DNA of 36,814 bases from Lachnospiraceae bacterium (GCA_910575835.1 CAJTGB010000043.1:1-36814), one strand, 5' to 3'; shown: positions 17,485 through 24,663, counted from the stretch's first letter. Program-made: numbers and translations. The notes: a model not told the origin generated them from the letters alone.

Positions 17485-17724
17485 ATGAAAGCAAAGCAGA
17501 TAGATAAAGAAAAACAGATAAATAAAGAAAAACAGATAGATAAAGAAAACCAGAGGATCATTGACGAATACGATTATCTCTCTAACGCCGCTTCTTCTCA
17601 GGACTGTACCGGTCTGATCCCTTCCGAACCGGTTTCCACAGAAGAAATCGAATCCTATGAAGAACTGTACCATTTCCTTCCGCCGGGGGCAAGGGCTGCC
17701 GCCATCAAACCGGACGAACACTAA
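17485..17724 (+). CDS. Small charged protein with repeated KEKQI units
   Basis: Start 17485 has GAAGGAGG 9 bases upstream and gives 79 residues. The N-terminus repeats a hexamer-like unit (KQIDKEKQINKEKQIDKEN, about 4-22) and should be helical. The rest is acidic with LPPGARAAAIKPDEH at the end. No family is recognised. It lies upstream of the 17802 gene on the same strand with a small hairpin between. Confidence 0.6.
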   Translation: MKAKQIDKEKQINKEKQIDKENQRIIDEYDYLSNAASSQDCTGLIPSEPVSTEEIESYEELYHFLPPGARAAAIKPDEH

Positions 17725-17756
17725 CGCTGCGCCCCAAAGCAGACGTTAAGGTACAC

Positions 17757-17772
17757 TGCGGGAAATCCCGCA
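17757..17772 (+). other. Short perfect hairpin between two small genes
   Basis: TGCGGG-AAAT-CCCGCA, with no T-tract following. It may protect or separate messages of the flanking small genes; it is not a standard terminator. Confidence 0.45.
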
Positions 17773-17801
17773 TATACTAATGAAAAAATGGAGTTTTTAT
17801 T

Positions 17802-18278
17802 ATGCCATCAACAAATCTGATCCCCATAAACGGGGTGATTCAGAGCATCTCTGAATTTGACAATAATTGCTGCATGCAGGAAATTACGATCCGCAATTCT
17901 GACGGAATCCAGAACTTTATCGTCAGTCCCGATACCTACGTGATCGGCGAAACACGCTTAAGGATCGGTATGAACGTTACGGCATTCTACGATGCCGATC
18001 TCCCGATCCCATTGATATTCCCGCCCAGATACCAGGCTGTATTCATCGGGCGGCGCAATCCGCAGGAGACTCTCTACGCGGGAGAATTCGACAGAAGCCT
18101 TACCTCTCTTGACGGCTCGCTTCAGCTGAACATCGGACGCTCCACTGAGATCGTCACTTCAAACGGCCAGCCCTTCAACTGTTCCCTCGAGGCACAGATG
18201 TTGATCGTATACTATACGACTACCACCAGGAGCATTCCGCCTCAGACTACGCCGCGCAAGATCATTGTTGTGTGCTGA
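17802..18278 (+). CDS. Unknown 158-residue protein, probably beta-rich
   Basis: The protein opens LIPINGVIQSISEFDNNCCMQEITIRN and has a mostly beta pattern: RLRIGMNVTAFYDADLPIPLIFPPRYQAVFI, then LQLNIGRSTEIVTSNGQPFN. The first 100 residues look like a small OB-type or beta-barrel domain. No signal peptide or membrane segment is seen. I do not recognise a named family. It is the last core gene before the tRNA integration site. Confidence 0.65.
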   Translation: MPSTNLIPINGVIQSISEFDNNCCMQEITIRNSDGIQNFIVSPDTYVIGETRLRIGMNVTAFYDADLPIPLIFPPRYQAVFIGRRNPQETLYAGEFDRSLTSLDGSLQLNIGRSTEIVTSNGQPFNCSLEAQMLIVYYTTTTRSIPPQTTPRKIIVVC

Positions 18279-18322
18279 AAAATTTAGCTGAAAAATTTAT
18301 TCTAAAAGTTTTAAAATACTAC

Positions 18323-18351
18323 TTTCTTCAAGCTCCCATCTGTGCTATAAT
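18323..18351 (+). promoter_or_regulatory. Probable tRNA promoter
   Basis: TATAAT at 18346-18351 sits 9 bases before the tRNA 5' end. The -35 place holds only a weak TTTCTT at 18323, 17 bases upstream. Confidence 0.5.
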
Positions 18352-18359
18352 CTCCATAT

Positions 18360-18432
18360 GGGGCATTAGCGCAGTTGGGAGCGCGCCACACTGGCAGTGT
18401 GGAGGCCACGGGTTCAAGTCCCGTATGCTCCA
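18360..18432 (+). tRNA. tRNA-Ala (anticodon GGC)
   Basis: A complete cloverleaf of 73 bases: acceptor GGGGCAT/ATGCTCC, D-arm with AGCGCAGTTGGGAGCGC, anticodon stem CCACA/TGTGG with loop CTGGCAG (GGC at 18393-18395), T-arm with GGTTCAAGTCC, discriminator A. No CCA is encoded after it here. The copied end at attR (29502-29522) is followed by CCA, so the ancestral gene probably carried CCA. The 3' end is the integration target of the island. Confidence 0.97.
18412..18432. other. attL: tRNA-Ala 3' end
   Basis: The last 21 bases of the tRNA, starting GTTCAAGTCC and ending ATGCTCCA, are repeated exactly at 29502-29522, beside the integrase. It is the left boundary of the 11.09 kb element. Confidence 0.9.
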
Positions 18433-18445
18433 TTCTGCAAGGCAG

Positions 18446-18509
18446 AGCCATGTGAAGTCTGTTTTAAGCGGGGGCTTCATGAAACTGAATGAACCAAATG
18501 AACATGGCT
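18446..18509 (+). other. Nested hairpin leader of the small-ORF module
   Basis: AGCCATG (18446-18452) pairs with CATGGCT (18503-18509); within it TGAAG (from 18452) pairs with CTTCA (to 18479). All arms are kept in copy 2. It overlaps the 11-codon frame and precedes the ribosome binding site of the 64-residue gene, so it could be a translation switch or a recombination structure. Confidence 0.55.
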
Positions 18510-18514
18510 TATGA
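18479..18514 (+). CDS. Possible 11-residue leader peptide
   Basis: ATG at 18479 opens MKLNEPNEHGL and stops at 18512, 15 bases before the 64-residue gene. The same peptide is kept unchanged in copy 2 (30778-30813). It has no clear ribosome binding site, so translation is uncertain. Confidence 0.3.
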   Translation: MKLNEPNEHGL

Positions 18515-18529
18515 AAAGGTGGTGAGCAT

Positions 18530-18724
18530 ATGCCAATCAACCTTGAAATTGTGAAAACTGCTATTGATGATTTTGCAAAAGTACAAAGACGTATGATATT
18601 AGCAAAAAAAGAAAACGCACCAGAGACATACGCCGATTTGAAAGAGGAATATATCTCTCTGAAAGCATTGCTCAATATCGCAGGCGTGAATCTCAACGAA
18701 CTGGATAAAATCAAAGAGTTGTAA
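18530..18724 (+). CDS. Small helical protein of the att-linked module (64 residues)
   Basis: Starts MPINLEIVKTAIDDFAKVQR after AAAGGTGGTGAGC. It looks fully helical and mixed-charge, with no membrane segment. Copy 2 at 30829 codes for 61 residues with few changes, ending two codons after LDK instead of five. Retention of the frame in two copies suggests it is or was a real protein. No family is recognised. Its position just inside the attachment site suggests an element-end gene. Confidence 0.65.
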   Translation: MPINLEIVKTAIDDFAKVQRRMILAKKENAPETYADLKEEYISLKALLNIAGVNLNELDKIKEL

Positions 18725-18731
18725 CAAAATA

Positions 18732-18761
18732 CCTGTATGTTCTACTCTGCAAGGCATAGCC
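18732..18761. other. Degenerate att-like repeat after module copy 1
   Basis: Compared with the sequence across the tRNA end (18420-18449), 25 of 30 positions match, and four of the five differences are C/T changes. It shares TCTGCAAGGCA with it. This marks an older junction to the right of module 1. Confidence 0.65.
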
Positions 18762-18790
18762 AGATTTTGATATTTTGGCTATGCTTTTTT
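18754..18790 (+). terminator. Rho-independent terminator after the 64-residue gene
   Basis: GCATAGCCA pairs with TGGCTATGC around a 13-base loop, followed by six T residues. It overlaps the degenerate att-like repeat. Confidence 0.85.
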
Positions 18791-18922
18791 AATTTCTCTA
18801 CGCTGAAAAATCAGATACGGGCAGTGTTCAAGTAAGGGAAAATGCGGTGTTCTAAGAATGAAGGGGTGCAAGTATACGGCTACTGTATGGCACTCTCCCA
18901 CTTCATAAATCATTTAAAAGCA

Positions 18923-18961
18923 AGTCAGCCTATCATGAATTTTGGTATGCTGACTCTTTTT
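18923..18961 (+). terminator. Second terminator downstream
   Basis: AGTCAGC pairs with GCTGACT around CTATCATGAATTTTGGTAT, followed by CTTTTTAT. With the terminator at 18754 it insulates the island interior from tRNA transcription. Confidence 0.75.
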
Positions 18962-19366
18962 ATTGCAAAAGATTGCTGTCATTTACAATGATACCTCCAC
19001 TTATGGCGACAACTACGGCGACAGCGTCGTCGTCAGCTATTATGCAAGCATATTCATTCATTTCTTAAAAATTCTACTTTCTATAAACATATCTTACGAA
19101 TTTTACTATGATTTTCTTTATGAAAATGATTATGTGTTTTTTATCTGAAATTATTTCTATGTAATAATGCTTAAACACAAAGAGAATGAATAAAAAAGAT
19201 TAACAGCGGATTTTCTGTGTACCTCCCGTCCCTTATGGGAGGGGATGAGGAACGGGGGTACATAGAATAAAGCTATTACTACGATTTTTCGGAAAAGAAC
19301 TGGTAAATAAAACAGATTTGATTACTACATCATTCTTTAAGCTAAAAAATGAAAGGAGAAAGACCT
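18962..19366. other. Stretch without a supported gene
   Basis: A 61-codon frame from 18963 lacks a ribosome binding site and is probably chance. The stretch holds a strong hairpin at 19217-19265: GTGTACCTCCCG pairs with CGGGGGTACAT, with an inner TCCC/GGGA stem. The hairpin lies about 100 bases before the DUF1643 gene and could be a leader structure. No T-tract follows it. Confidence 0.5.
19217..19265 (+). other. GC-rich structured element ahead of the DUF1643 gene
   Basis: TGTACC(T)CCCGT and ACGGG(G)GTACA form a long stem of about 11 pairs with a bulge; an inner stem is CTCCC with GGGAG. It stands out because the surroundings are AT-rich. It matches no riboswitch I can name. Confidence 0.5.
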
Positions 19367-19999
19367 ATGAAAAACTTAGTAAAAACAGAAATAACCGTGA
19401 AAACAGAGATACTATCATCAGAGGACGGGAACAGAACATACAGCATTAAGAAAGAGATTACAGGGATTACAGGCAGTCATGCATACTTTATCTTATTATA
19501 CCCCACCAGAACACAGGAAAATTGCTATGTGGAAGATTCCACCAATAACCATCTCCTGAACCATCTTGCTGAATTGGGTTTAAATTCATACACCGTCATT
19601 AATCTGTTTGCACAGGTAACACAGAGCCGACTTTCTTTAGCCGGATTAACCGTGGATGAAGAAAATATGAACTATATTAAGGAAACTGTCTTTTCAAGCC
19701 TTACGGATGATTCTAAGGTGGTGATTGCATGGGGAAACAGCCAGCAGAATTCTCCCGTTATCTGCCAGTCAAAACAGAGAATCCTTGAACTCTGGGAGAG
19801 CGAACAGCCTTCAAGACCACTCTATCAGCTAACCGTAGACGGGATGAAGAATGATAATATCGGCGTCCATCCCCTTTTCCTGGGAATCCGCCACAGCCAG
19901 TCCTATTGGAAACTGGTGGAATATCCCAGAAAGAAAATCTTAAAGGAGTTATTAGAACGGATGAAGCCTAAGAAAAATGAAAAGAGAGACAAAGAGTAA
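19367..19999 (+). CDS. DUF1643-like protein
   Basis: Start 19367 (MKNLVKTEIT) follows AAAGGAGAAAGACCT and gives 210 residues. The core HAYFILLYPTRTQENCYVEDSTNNHLLNHLAELGLNSYTVINLFA (about 41-85) fits DUF1643, a family common in phages and islands that has no settled function. Later it has VVIAWGN (about 121) and HPLFLGIRHSQSYW (about 166), also expected. The C-terminal 25 residues are very basic, so nucleic-acid contact is possible. It ends before a convergent bidirectional terminator. Confidence 0.7.
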   Translation: MKNLVKTEITVKTEILSSEDGNRTYSIKKEITGITGSHAYFILLYPTRTQENCYVEDSTNNHLLNHLAELGLNSYTVINLFAQVTQSRLSLAGLTVDEENMNYIKETVFSSLTDDSKVVIAWGNSQQNSPVICQSKQRILELWESEQPSRPLYQLTVDGMKNDNIGVHPLFLGIRHSQSYWKLVEYPRKKILKELLERMKPKKNEKRDKE

Positions 20000-20102
20000 G
20001 GCAACAGAGAAAAACTCAGCTAAGGGGAAGAAAGACAATAGTAAATAAAAATAGAAGTTCAGCACATTAACAGATTATGTCTATCCGCAGTAAATGTATA
20101 TG

Positions 20103-20143
20103 AATTAGGGATAATGAAGCATAAAGTCCCATTATCCCTAATT
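20103..20143. terminator. Bidirectional terminator between convergent genes
   Basis: AATTAGGGATAATG pairs exactly with CATTATCCCTAATT around a 13-base loop, with A/T-rich flanks both ways. It ends the DUF1643 transcript (plus) and the XRE transcript (minus). Confidence 0.85.
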
Positions 20144-20148
20144 TCTCA

Positions 20149-20385
20149 TTACTTATCTTCTACCGGCGGTATGTATTCTAATAAATCGTTTAAATCGCAA
20201 TTTAGTGCATAGCAGAGCCTTGATAATACAGCTAAGTCTACTCGCTGAATAGAACCATCATAATAGTGCTTCAACTGGGTTCTCTGCATTTCAGCACGAA
20301 ATGACAGTTTCGTTAGAGATAGACCACGCTCATGCATTATTTCTTTAAGGTGAAGTTTTACAGTGCCAAATTGTAAATCGTTCAT
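20149..20385 (-). CDS. XRE-family helix-turn-helix regulator (78 residues)
   Basis: A compact Cro/CI-type protein: VKLHLKEIMHERGLSLTKLSFRAEMQRTQLKHYYDGSIQRVDLAVLSRLCYALNCDLNDLLEY covers the five-helix DNA-binding domain nearly end to end. No extra ligand or protease domain. The start has GCAGGAGG upstream. It is divergent from the promoter at 20430-20458, whose spacer contains AGCA...TGCT, so it probably controls the cargo genes to its right. Confidence 0.88.
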   Translation of the reverse strand: MNDLQFGTVKLHLKEIMHERGLSLTKLSFRAEMQRTQLKHYYDGSIQRVDLAVLSRLCYALNCDLNDLLEYIPPVEDK

Positions 20386-20429
20386 GAATGAAACCTCCTG
20401 CTATACATGATATTTTATCTTTATAGCTA

Positions 20430-20458
20430 TTGTAAGCAGTATATTTATGCTGTATAAT
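20430..20458 (+). promoter_or_regulatory. Promoter of the cargo genes, divergent from the XRE gene
   Basis: TTGTAA (20430-20435), 17-base spacer and TATAAT (20453-20458). The spacer includes the half-sites AGCA and TGCT (20435-20451), a possible operator for the divergent XRE regulator. Confidence 0.75.
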
Positions 20459-20504
20459 CATACGTGTAGATATATGCACACTATAAAAAGAAAGGAGAAG
20501 AACT

Positions 20505-20654
20505 ATGGGAGAAAAACCACAACATTGGATGTGTTCAGCATGTGGAAGGAGACTAACGATTTGGTATGGTGGAAGACCAAGTCCTGGTACATGTCCTGCA
20601 AAGGGGAAGACCTCAACCGGTTTTCCAAAACCACATTCATGGAAAAAAATCTAG
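20505..20654 (+). CDS. Small zinc-ribbon-like protein (49 residues)
   Basis: Start 20505 follows AAAGGAGAAGAACT. The peptide has MGEKPQHWMCSACGRRL, a CxxC knuckle, then SPGTCPAKGKTS with a third Cys and several His residues, so a small zinc-binding fold is plausible. It is basic. Such a mini-protein could bind nucleic acid or be a partner of a neighbour; the function is unknown. Promoter, operator and ribosome binding site are all in order, which supports a real gene despite the length. Confidence 0.7.
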   Translation: MGEKPQHWMCSACGRRLTIWYGGRPSPGTCPAKGKTSTGFPKPHSWKKI

Positions 20655-20764
20655 TATTGATTGCATAATTATGAGTTTTGAGAGGAGTGCTATATTAATC
20701 TCCTCTCTAACACATTCTGTTTAAACGCAATGTAAACTGACTAGATAAATGAAGGAATTAAAAA

Positions 20765-20992
20765 ATGGGATTAAAAAAGCAACTAAAAAAAACAACTGAT
20801 AAGAAAAGTTTTACTTTAAAAAACATTTTTAAAAAAATTTTTAAATATCTTATCATGTTTAGTTTGGGCATCATTCTAACTAGTTTTTTATTGTCTTTAT
20901 TAATGCCTCTTTTATTAAAAATGATTTTAATTATATTTGTAGTTTTAATAATTATAGGAATACTAACGACAATAAAAACACTTCTAAAGTAA
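20765..20992 (+). CDS. Small two-helix membrane protein (75 residues)
   Basis: A strongly basic N-terminus of about 28 residues is followed by a hydrophobic stretch that fits two membrane helices (about 29-50 and 52-69), with a short basic end. It has a fair GAAGGA site. Very low GC. No family is recognised. The basic face would sit inside the cell. A membrane effector of a defence-type unit would look like this, but so would many unrelated small proteins. Confidence 0.55.
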   Translation: MGLKKQLKKTTDKKSFTLKNIFKKIFKYLIMFSLGIILTSFLLSLLMPLLLKMILIIFVVLIIIGILTTIKTLLK

Positions 20993-21053
20993 AAGGTGAT
21001 TTAGAAAACAAAATACAAAATAGATTATAATAAGATTATAGGAGAACTACTAT

Positions 21054-22274
21054 ATGAAAACTGATGATAATAATAATTCTTTAAATTCCTCATCAGAACA
21101 GAACAAGGGGTTATCTAACTTCCTTTCCAGAACGGCTAAAAAAGTTGGCTTTACTGTATACGATATGGTAACAGATGGACTTTTTCAAATAGCACAAGAA
21201 ACAAGCCGAACAAGTGAATCCGAAGAAGACCGTAATACAGCAAAAGCTCTTTTAAATTACATAACTACTCGAATGACAGAATATGAAGGTAATTATATTG
21301 CTGAAGACGAAAGCATGGCTATACGTGTTGAAAAATGCACAACTGCGAAAATGGATTTTATTATAGCGTCTAAAATGTATTCCAAATCCATAAAATGTAC
21401 AGGTAAATTTATAAGCCAAAATAAAGTTTTGTATTCTGGTCAACATTGTACACTAACAATAACTTTGTGCAGTGAGGATGAACTCATATTGAAAGGGAAA
21501 TTACCTTGGGAAGAAAATGAAATCGAGTTATATTTTACGAGTTCCAGATTACTTGTAAGAAAAAGCCAATACGAAGGGGATTATGTAGCAGCAAATGACA
21601 GTATGGTTATACGAGTTAAAAGATGTACAACTGCAAAAATGGACTTCATAATAGCTTCTAAAGAACAGCCAGAAGTGATAGACCATTGTTCTGGTAAATT
21701 TATAGAGGAAGATAAAGTTTCATATTCTGGAAAGAATTGTGCATTAATGATAACTTGGCGCAGTGAAGAAGATTTCATACTAGAGGGGAAATTACCTTGG
21801 GAAGAAGATGAAATTGAGTTACATTTTCTGAGTTCAAGTTTGTACGCAAACATAAAGAATTATATAGAAGAAAACAATGACGATTTAAGAGTTCTAGGAA
21901 GTTATATTTATACAAATCAAAATCAAGGAATTTTATTAAATATTGACCAAACAGATGATGAATATAAAGATTTTCAAGTATTTTATTTATCTAACATGCA
22001 CCAAGCAGTAACTGAACCAAAAAAAGTAAATGCAAATGTAATATTTCATCAAAAAGGTAAGATTAGCATAGAAGATGATATTATATATGCGGCGTTTTCG
22101 AACGAAGATTATAAACTGATTTTTGTGTGGGAAGATAATGATACAGTTACCTGGACAAGAATAATGTCGCAAGATAATGAAACAACAGTGCCACTTAAAA
22201 GAAAAAGTACAGGATATATTGATAAATTAATAGAGACTCTAAAAAATCGAATGGATATTTATGGATATTTCTAA
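21054..22274 (+). CDS. Unknown 406-residue protein with two strong and one weak internal repeat
   Basis: After a 75-residue lead (with TAKKVGFTVYDMVTDGLFQIAQE) two repeats of about 90 residues follow: 76-165 beginning YEGNYIAEDESMAIRV and 171-260 beginning YEGDYVAANDSMVIRV. Both contain CTTAKMDFIIASK, a short C-x-GKFI turn, YSG-x-x-C and GKLPWEE-DEIEL. A weaker third unit (about 275-375) has VLGSYIYTNQ and ends FVWEDNDTVTW. The pattern suggests tandem beta-barrel or lipocalin-like domains. No signal peptide is seen. It follows AGGAGAACTACT and precedes a terminator. No function can be named. Confidence 0.75.
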   Translation: MKTDDNNNSLNSSSEQNKGLSNFLSRTAKKVGFTVYDMVTDGLFQIAQETSRTSESEEDRNTAKALLNYITTRMTEYEGNYIAEDESMAIRVEKCTTAKMDFIIASKMYSKSIKCTGKFISQNKVLYSGQHCTLTITLCSEDELILKGKLPWEENEIELYFTSSRLLVRKSQYEGDYVAANDSMVIRVKRCTTAKMDFIIASKEQPEVIDHCSGKFIEEDKVSYSGKNCALMITWRSEEDFILEGKLPWEEDEIELHFLSSSLYANIKNYIEENNDDLRVLGSYIYTNQNQGILLNIDQTDDEYKDFQVFYLSNMHQAVTEPKKVNANVIFHQKGKISIEDDIIYAAFSNEDYKLIFVWEDNDTVTWTRIMSQDNETTVPLKRKSTGYIDKLIETLKNRMDIYGYF

Positions 22275-22339
22275 TATGTGAATATCCAAACTGATGAGGA
22301 ATTTTTAAGATAAAATCTAAATAGTAAAATGTAAAGAGC

Positions 22340-22373
22340 CGAAGTGTAAGATTCATTGCACTTCGACTTTTTT
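22340..22373 (+). terminator. Terminator after the repeat protein gene
   Basis: CGAAGTG pairs with CACTTCG around a 12-base loop, followed by ACTTTTTTG. It ends the 20505-22274 transcript. Confidence 0.85.
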
Positions 22374-22404
22374 GTTGTCTTTTTAAGAAAGGAAGGTTAT
22401 ACAT

Positions 22405-22797
22405 ATGCAGATTAAAATATTTAACCAGAATCAGCTTTCAATTCTGAGGAATATAAATCCTTTACTGAAAGAATACAAAATTCCAAGAATGGTGCTTCAT
22501 GAAATCGGCAATATTCTCGAGTTTAAAAAAGCGAGTAATAAAGATTATGTAATATTATTCTTGAACCCGCTTCGGAATGATTTGATTGATATTTTAGATA
22601 GACTACACTTATATACCGAAGAAGTGGAGTATTCAGAGAATAACTTTCATACAATCGAGGTTAAAGGCAAGAAACATCCTATGAAGAAGAAGCGTATATG
22701 GAGTTGGTACGATATCTCCATTCCAACTGAGGAACGTACCATTTTTGTGGTCTATTCTATGAAAAAGAGAGATTTAAAAAAGAAAGGTGGATTTTAA
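22405..22797 (+). CDS. Unknown 130-residue protein, paralogue of the 23545 gene
   Basis: It shares a plan with the protein at 23545: a start of the type M-x-V/I-K-I-x-x-x-QLS, an IP-R/K-x-V-x-x-E segment (KIPRMVLHEIGNILEF), a central strand with a helix (VILFLNPLRNDLIDILDRLHL) and a last strand (ERTIFVVYSM). Small alpha/beta protein, basic at the C-terminus. Start with GAAAGGAAGG upstream. It is first in a tight three-gene cluster, with 3 bases to the next gene. No function is recognised. Confidence 0.65.
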   Translation: MQIKIFNQNQLSILRNINPLLKEYKIPRMVLHEIGNILEFKKASNKDYVILFLNPLRNDLIDILDRLHLYTEEVEYSENNFHTIEVKGKKHPMKKKRIWSWYDISIPTEERTIFVVYSMKKRDLKKKGGF

Positions 22798-22800
22798 TCT

Positions 22801-23511
22801 ATGAGAATTAAAAGATGGGGCAACCAATCAAAAAGAATTAAAGATATAGTCACCTGCAAAGAACTGGAAATCGTTCTAATGGAACTGGAAACTGAGAACT
22901 TAAACCCGGATATATATAGATACCGTACTGAATGGGGGATTAACGTTGTTTATTATATATTCGATTTCCAACTTATGGATGAATTAATCTTTCAGCCGAT
23001 TTACTTAAATAATTCGGATATTTTCTACTTTGGAATGACGGAAAATGAACTTTTCCAAAAAGTATTAAAAAATACCGTTATTATGACACAGCCCAGAATT
23101 ATACTTTTCTCAGAATATTTAGAAGACTTGGAACGGGTTTGTGAAAGGTCATTGATTCCGGTAATTAAGGAACTAATCAGCGTAATGGTGAAAATTGAGA
23201 ATAATAATAAACAGCTTTGGTGTGTTACTAATATCCTCGGAGAACGTGGTGCGGTTGGAGGATTCTATAAACGTTTATTAAGGAAATTTTGCATGGCTCA
23301 CAACTGCCGGCAATTATTAGTAGGTTTCTCTAATAACGATTACGCTTTTCTGAGTATGGTGAATGAAAAGACCGTTATGGCTATAAGGGAGTTAATTGAT
23401 GGAGTTGGCAGTGTGCGTTCAGATACGGGGAAGATTATAGGGAGAAAACTTCTTATTTATGATTACGGGAAAGATTCTTTAGAAGAATTTGAAGAAATAG
23501 ATTTCGTATGA
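22801..23511 (+). CDS. DUF5688-like protein (236 residues), tentative
   Basis: Pieces such as NPDIYRYRTEWGINVVYYIF and, near the end, WCVTNILGERGAVGGFYKRLLRKFCMAHNCRQLLVGFSNNDYAFLSM recall the DUF5688 proteins found in many Lachnospiraceae islands (the usual form is VLTN...GA...LYPG...LPSSIHEVL). The match is partial and from memory. The central segment is long and helical. It lies between two paralogous small genes and is likely translated with the first one. Cytoplasmic, no membrane segment. Confidence 0.5.
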   Translation: MRIKRWGNQSKRIKDIVTCKELEIVLMELETENLNPDIYRYRTEWGINVVYYIFDFQLMDELIFQPIYLNNSDIFYFGMTENELFQKVLKNTVIMTQPRIILFSEYLEDLERVCERSLIPVIKELISVMVKIENNNKQLWCVTNILGERGAVGGFYKRLLRKFCMAHNCRQLLVGFSNNDYAFLSMVNEKTVMAIRELIDGVGSVRSDTGKIIGRKLLIYDYGKDSLEEFEEIDFV

Positions 23512-23544
23512 AAATACTTATGACTTTAGATTGGAGGAAACAGA

Positions 23545-23910
23545 ATGAAAGTGAAAATATGGACAGCCAAGCAGTTATCTATGGTTCAAGAATTAGTGAA
23601 AGATGGCAGGATACCGAAAGCCGTTGCAGACGAATCCTTAAGAGTTGTTTCTATACTTGATGAATACTATGGGACTGAGAGAAACGTTGATAATGATGAT
23701 GGAGGTTATCTGCTTATATATACGGAGTGCATAGAGGATAACAGAGAAATACAAAGATTCCTGGATAAATACCGCGTCCGGCTGGATGATATGGAACTGG
23801 ATGACACTATCTGCACTGGTGATGGAGTTACGTGGAAGTCTGCATTATATCTGGTTACGAATGACTATGGGATTACTCTTATATACCCATATAGGAATAC
23901 GGAGAAATAG
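23545..23910 (+). CDS. Unknown 121-residue protein, paralogue of the 22405 gene
   Basis: Opens MKVKIWTAKQLSMVQELVKDGRIPKAV, like the first gene of the cluster, then a strand GGYLLIYTEC, a helix-rich acidic part (IQRFLDKYRVRLDDMELDDT) and a closing strand GITLIYPY. It is acidic, whereas its paralogue is basic, which suggests a charge-matched pair. Start with TTGGAGGAAACAG. The palindromic element at 23970 follows, about 60 bases after the stop. Confidence 0.65.
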   Translation: MKVKIWTAKQLSMVQELVKDGRIPKAVADESLRVVSILDEYYGTERNVDNDDGGYLLIYTECIEDNREIQRFLDKYRVRLDDMELDDTICTGDGVTWKSALYLVTNDYGITLIYPYRNTEK

Positions 23911-23969
23911 AAAGCTTCTTTTGTGAATGTATTAAATTCGCAATGTGATGTTACTAAGAAAATTTTTTT

Positions 23970-24096
23970 CAGTGGCGATAGGGACAGAAGGGACACAAAA
24001 AATTAATGATGTTGCTGAGGTAAAAAAAAACTACTCTTTTTTAACCTCCTCATTCAAATTGAATAAATACCGTCTCTCTTGTCCCTATCGCCACTG
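23970..24096. repeat. Palindromic element B (about 127 bp)
   Basis: Ends CAGTGGCGATAGGGACA and TGTCCCTATCGCCACTG are exact inverted repeats of 17 bases, save that the inner base before GTCCC is T from CTTG. Next to the left arm is an extra GAAGGGACAC, a near-copy of the GGGACA word. Element C at 27731 has the same left arm. The features resemble REP- or MITE-type elements moved by a transposase in trans. Confidence 0.8.
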
Positions 24097-24132
24097 AAAT
24101 ATAAAAAAATATTTTTTCACTTATAAGTTTTT

Positions 24133-24663
24133 CTATTTGGCATAAATAGTATAGGATTTTACTACTTGACTAACATCTTTTTTTATTTCCTTTCTAGTTA
24201 TAGAATTTCCATCATTCTTTTTGTAGTAATATAAACAAAGAAGGATTTCCCCTAAAGCAATACAATGAATTACATCGCTTTTATCTTGTCTTTTATAATG
24301 TTGATTAACTAAATAAGCCAAAAGATTGGTATATTCCGGATTTTCAATAAAAAAGCAGGCAATTTTATTATATTTTTTATATTGTAGAATATCCCCTAAA
24401 GATAGCCGATCATCTTCAATAACAAAATCAAATTTCCCCTCTACAATTTGTTGACAATTCATTTCATCTAAATACCGGTATAGACTTGAATCTACCAAAA
24501 TACTTGCTTCTTCACATTCCTCCCGTATACCATCAATAATTTGCTTCTTAGATTCTATCCTCTTGCCCTTTTTATTACAAGTATCCACATATTCCTGAAT
24601 AGCTCCTTTTACACGCTCTTTTATTTCTTTACCTGATAGACCATCCTTTTTATATTTATCCAT
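24133..24663 (-). CDS. Unknown 176-residue protein, opposite to its neighbours
   Basis: A basic, helix-rich N-terminal part (LSGKEIKERVKGAIQEYVDTCNKKGKRIESKKQIIDGIRE) and a helical middle with ILQYKKYNKIACFFIENPEYTNLLAYLVNQHY, then CIALGEILLCLYYYKK. No known domain is recognised. The start has AAAGGAGAG. It is the only minus-strand gene between the XRE gene and the right end, and lies between palindromic element B and the replication gene, divergent from it. It might be a copy-control or regulatory protein; this is inference from place only. Confidence 0.6.
   Translation of the reverse strand: MDKYKKDGLSGKEIKERVKGAIQEYVDTCNKKGKRIESKKQIIDGIREECEEASILVDSSLYRYLDEMNCQQIVEGKFDFVIEDDRLSLGDILQYKKYNKIACFFIENPEYTNLLAYLVNQHYKRQDKSDVIHCIALGEILLCLYYYKKNDGNSITRKEIKKDVSQVVKSYTIYAK

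Larger units (their letters stand above)
18433..18719 (+). repeat. Module copy 1: structured leader plus small ORFs next to attL
   Basis: This 287-bp segment is repeated at 30732-31018, offset 12299, without indels and with only a small number of substitutions. It starts immediately after the tRNA end and contains a nested hairpin, an 11-codon frame and a 64-residue gene. In both places a tRNA-end-like sequence follows. Confidence 0.9.

Noticed and set aside
18328-18714. 128-codon minus-strand frame over the tRNA and module
   Set aside because: It crosses a tRNA gene and is antisense to the small helical protein; the same antisense frame recurs in copy 2 only because the DNA is repeated.
18963-19148. 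60-residue frame with tyrosine-rich end
   Set aside because: No ribosome binding site, chance composition in AT-rich DNA.
20447-20668. 73-codon frame overlapping the zinc-ribbon gene
   Set aside because: It starts inside the promoter's -10 box area; the frame at 20505 has the proper ribosome binding site and Cys motifs.
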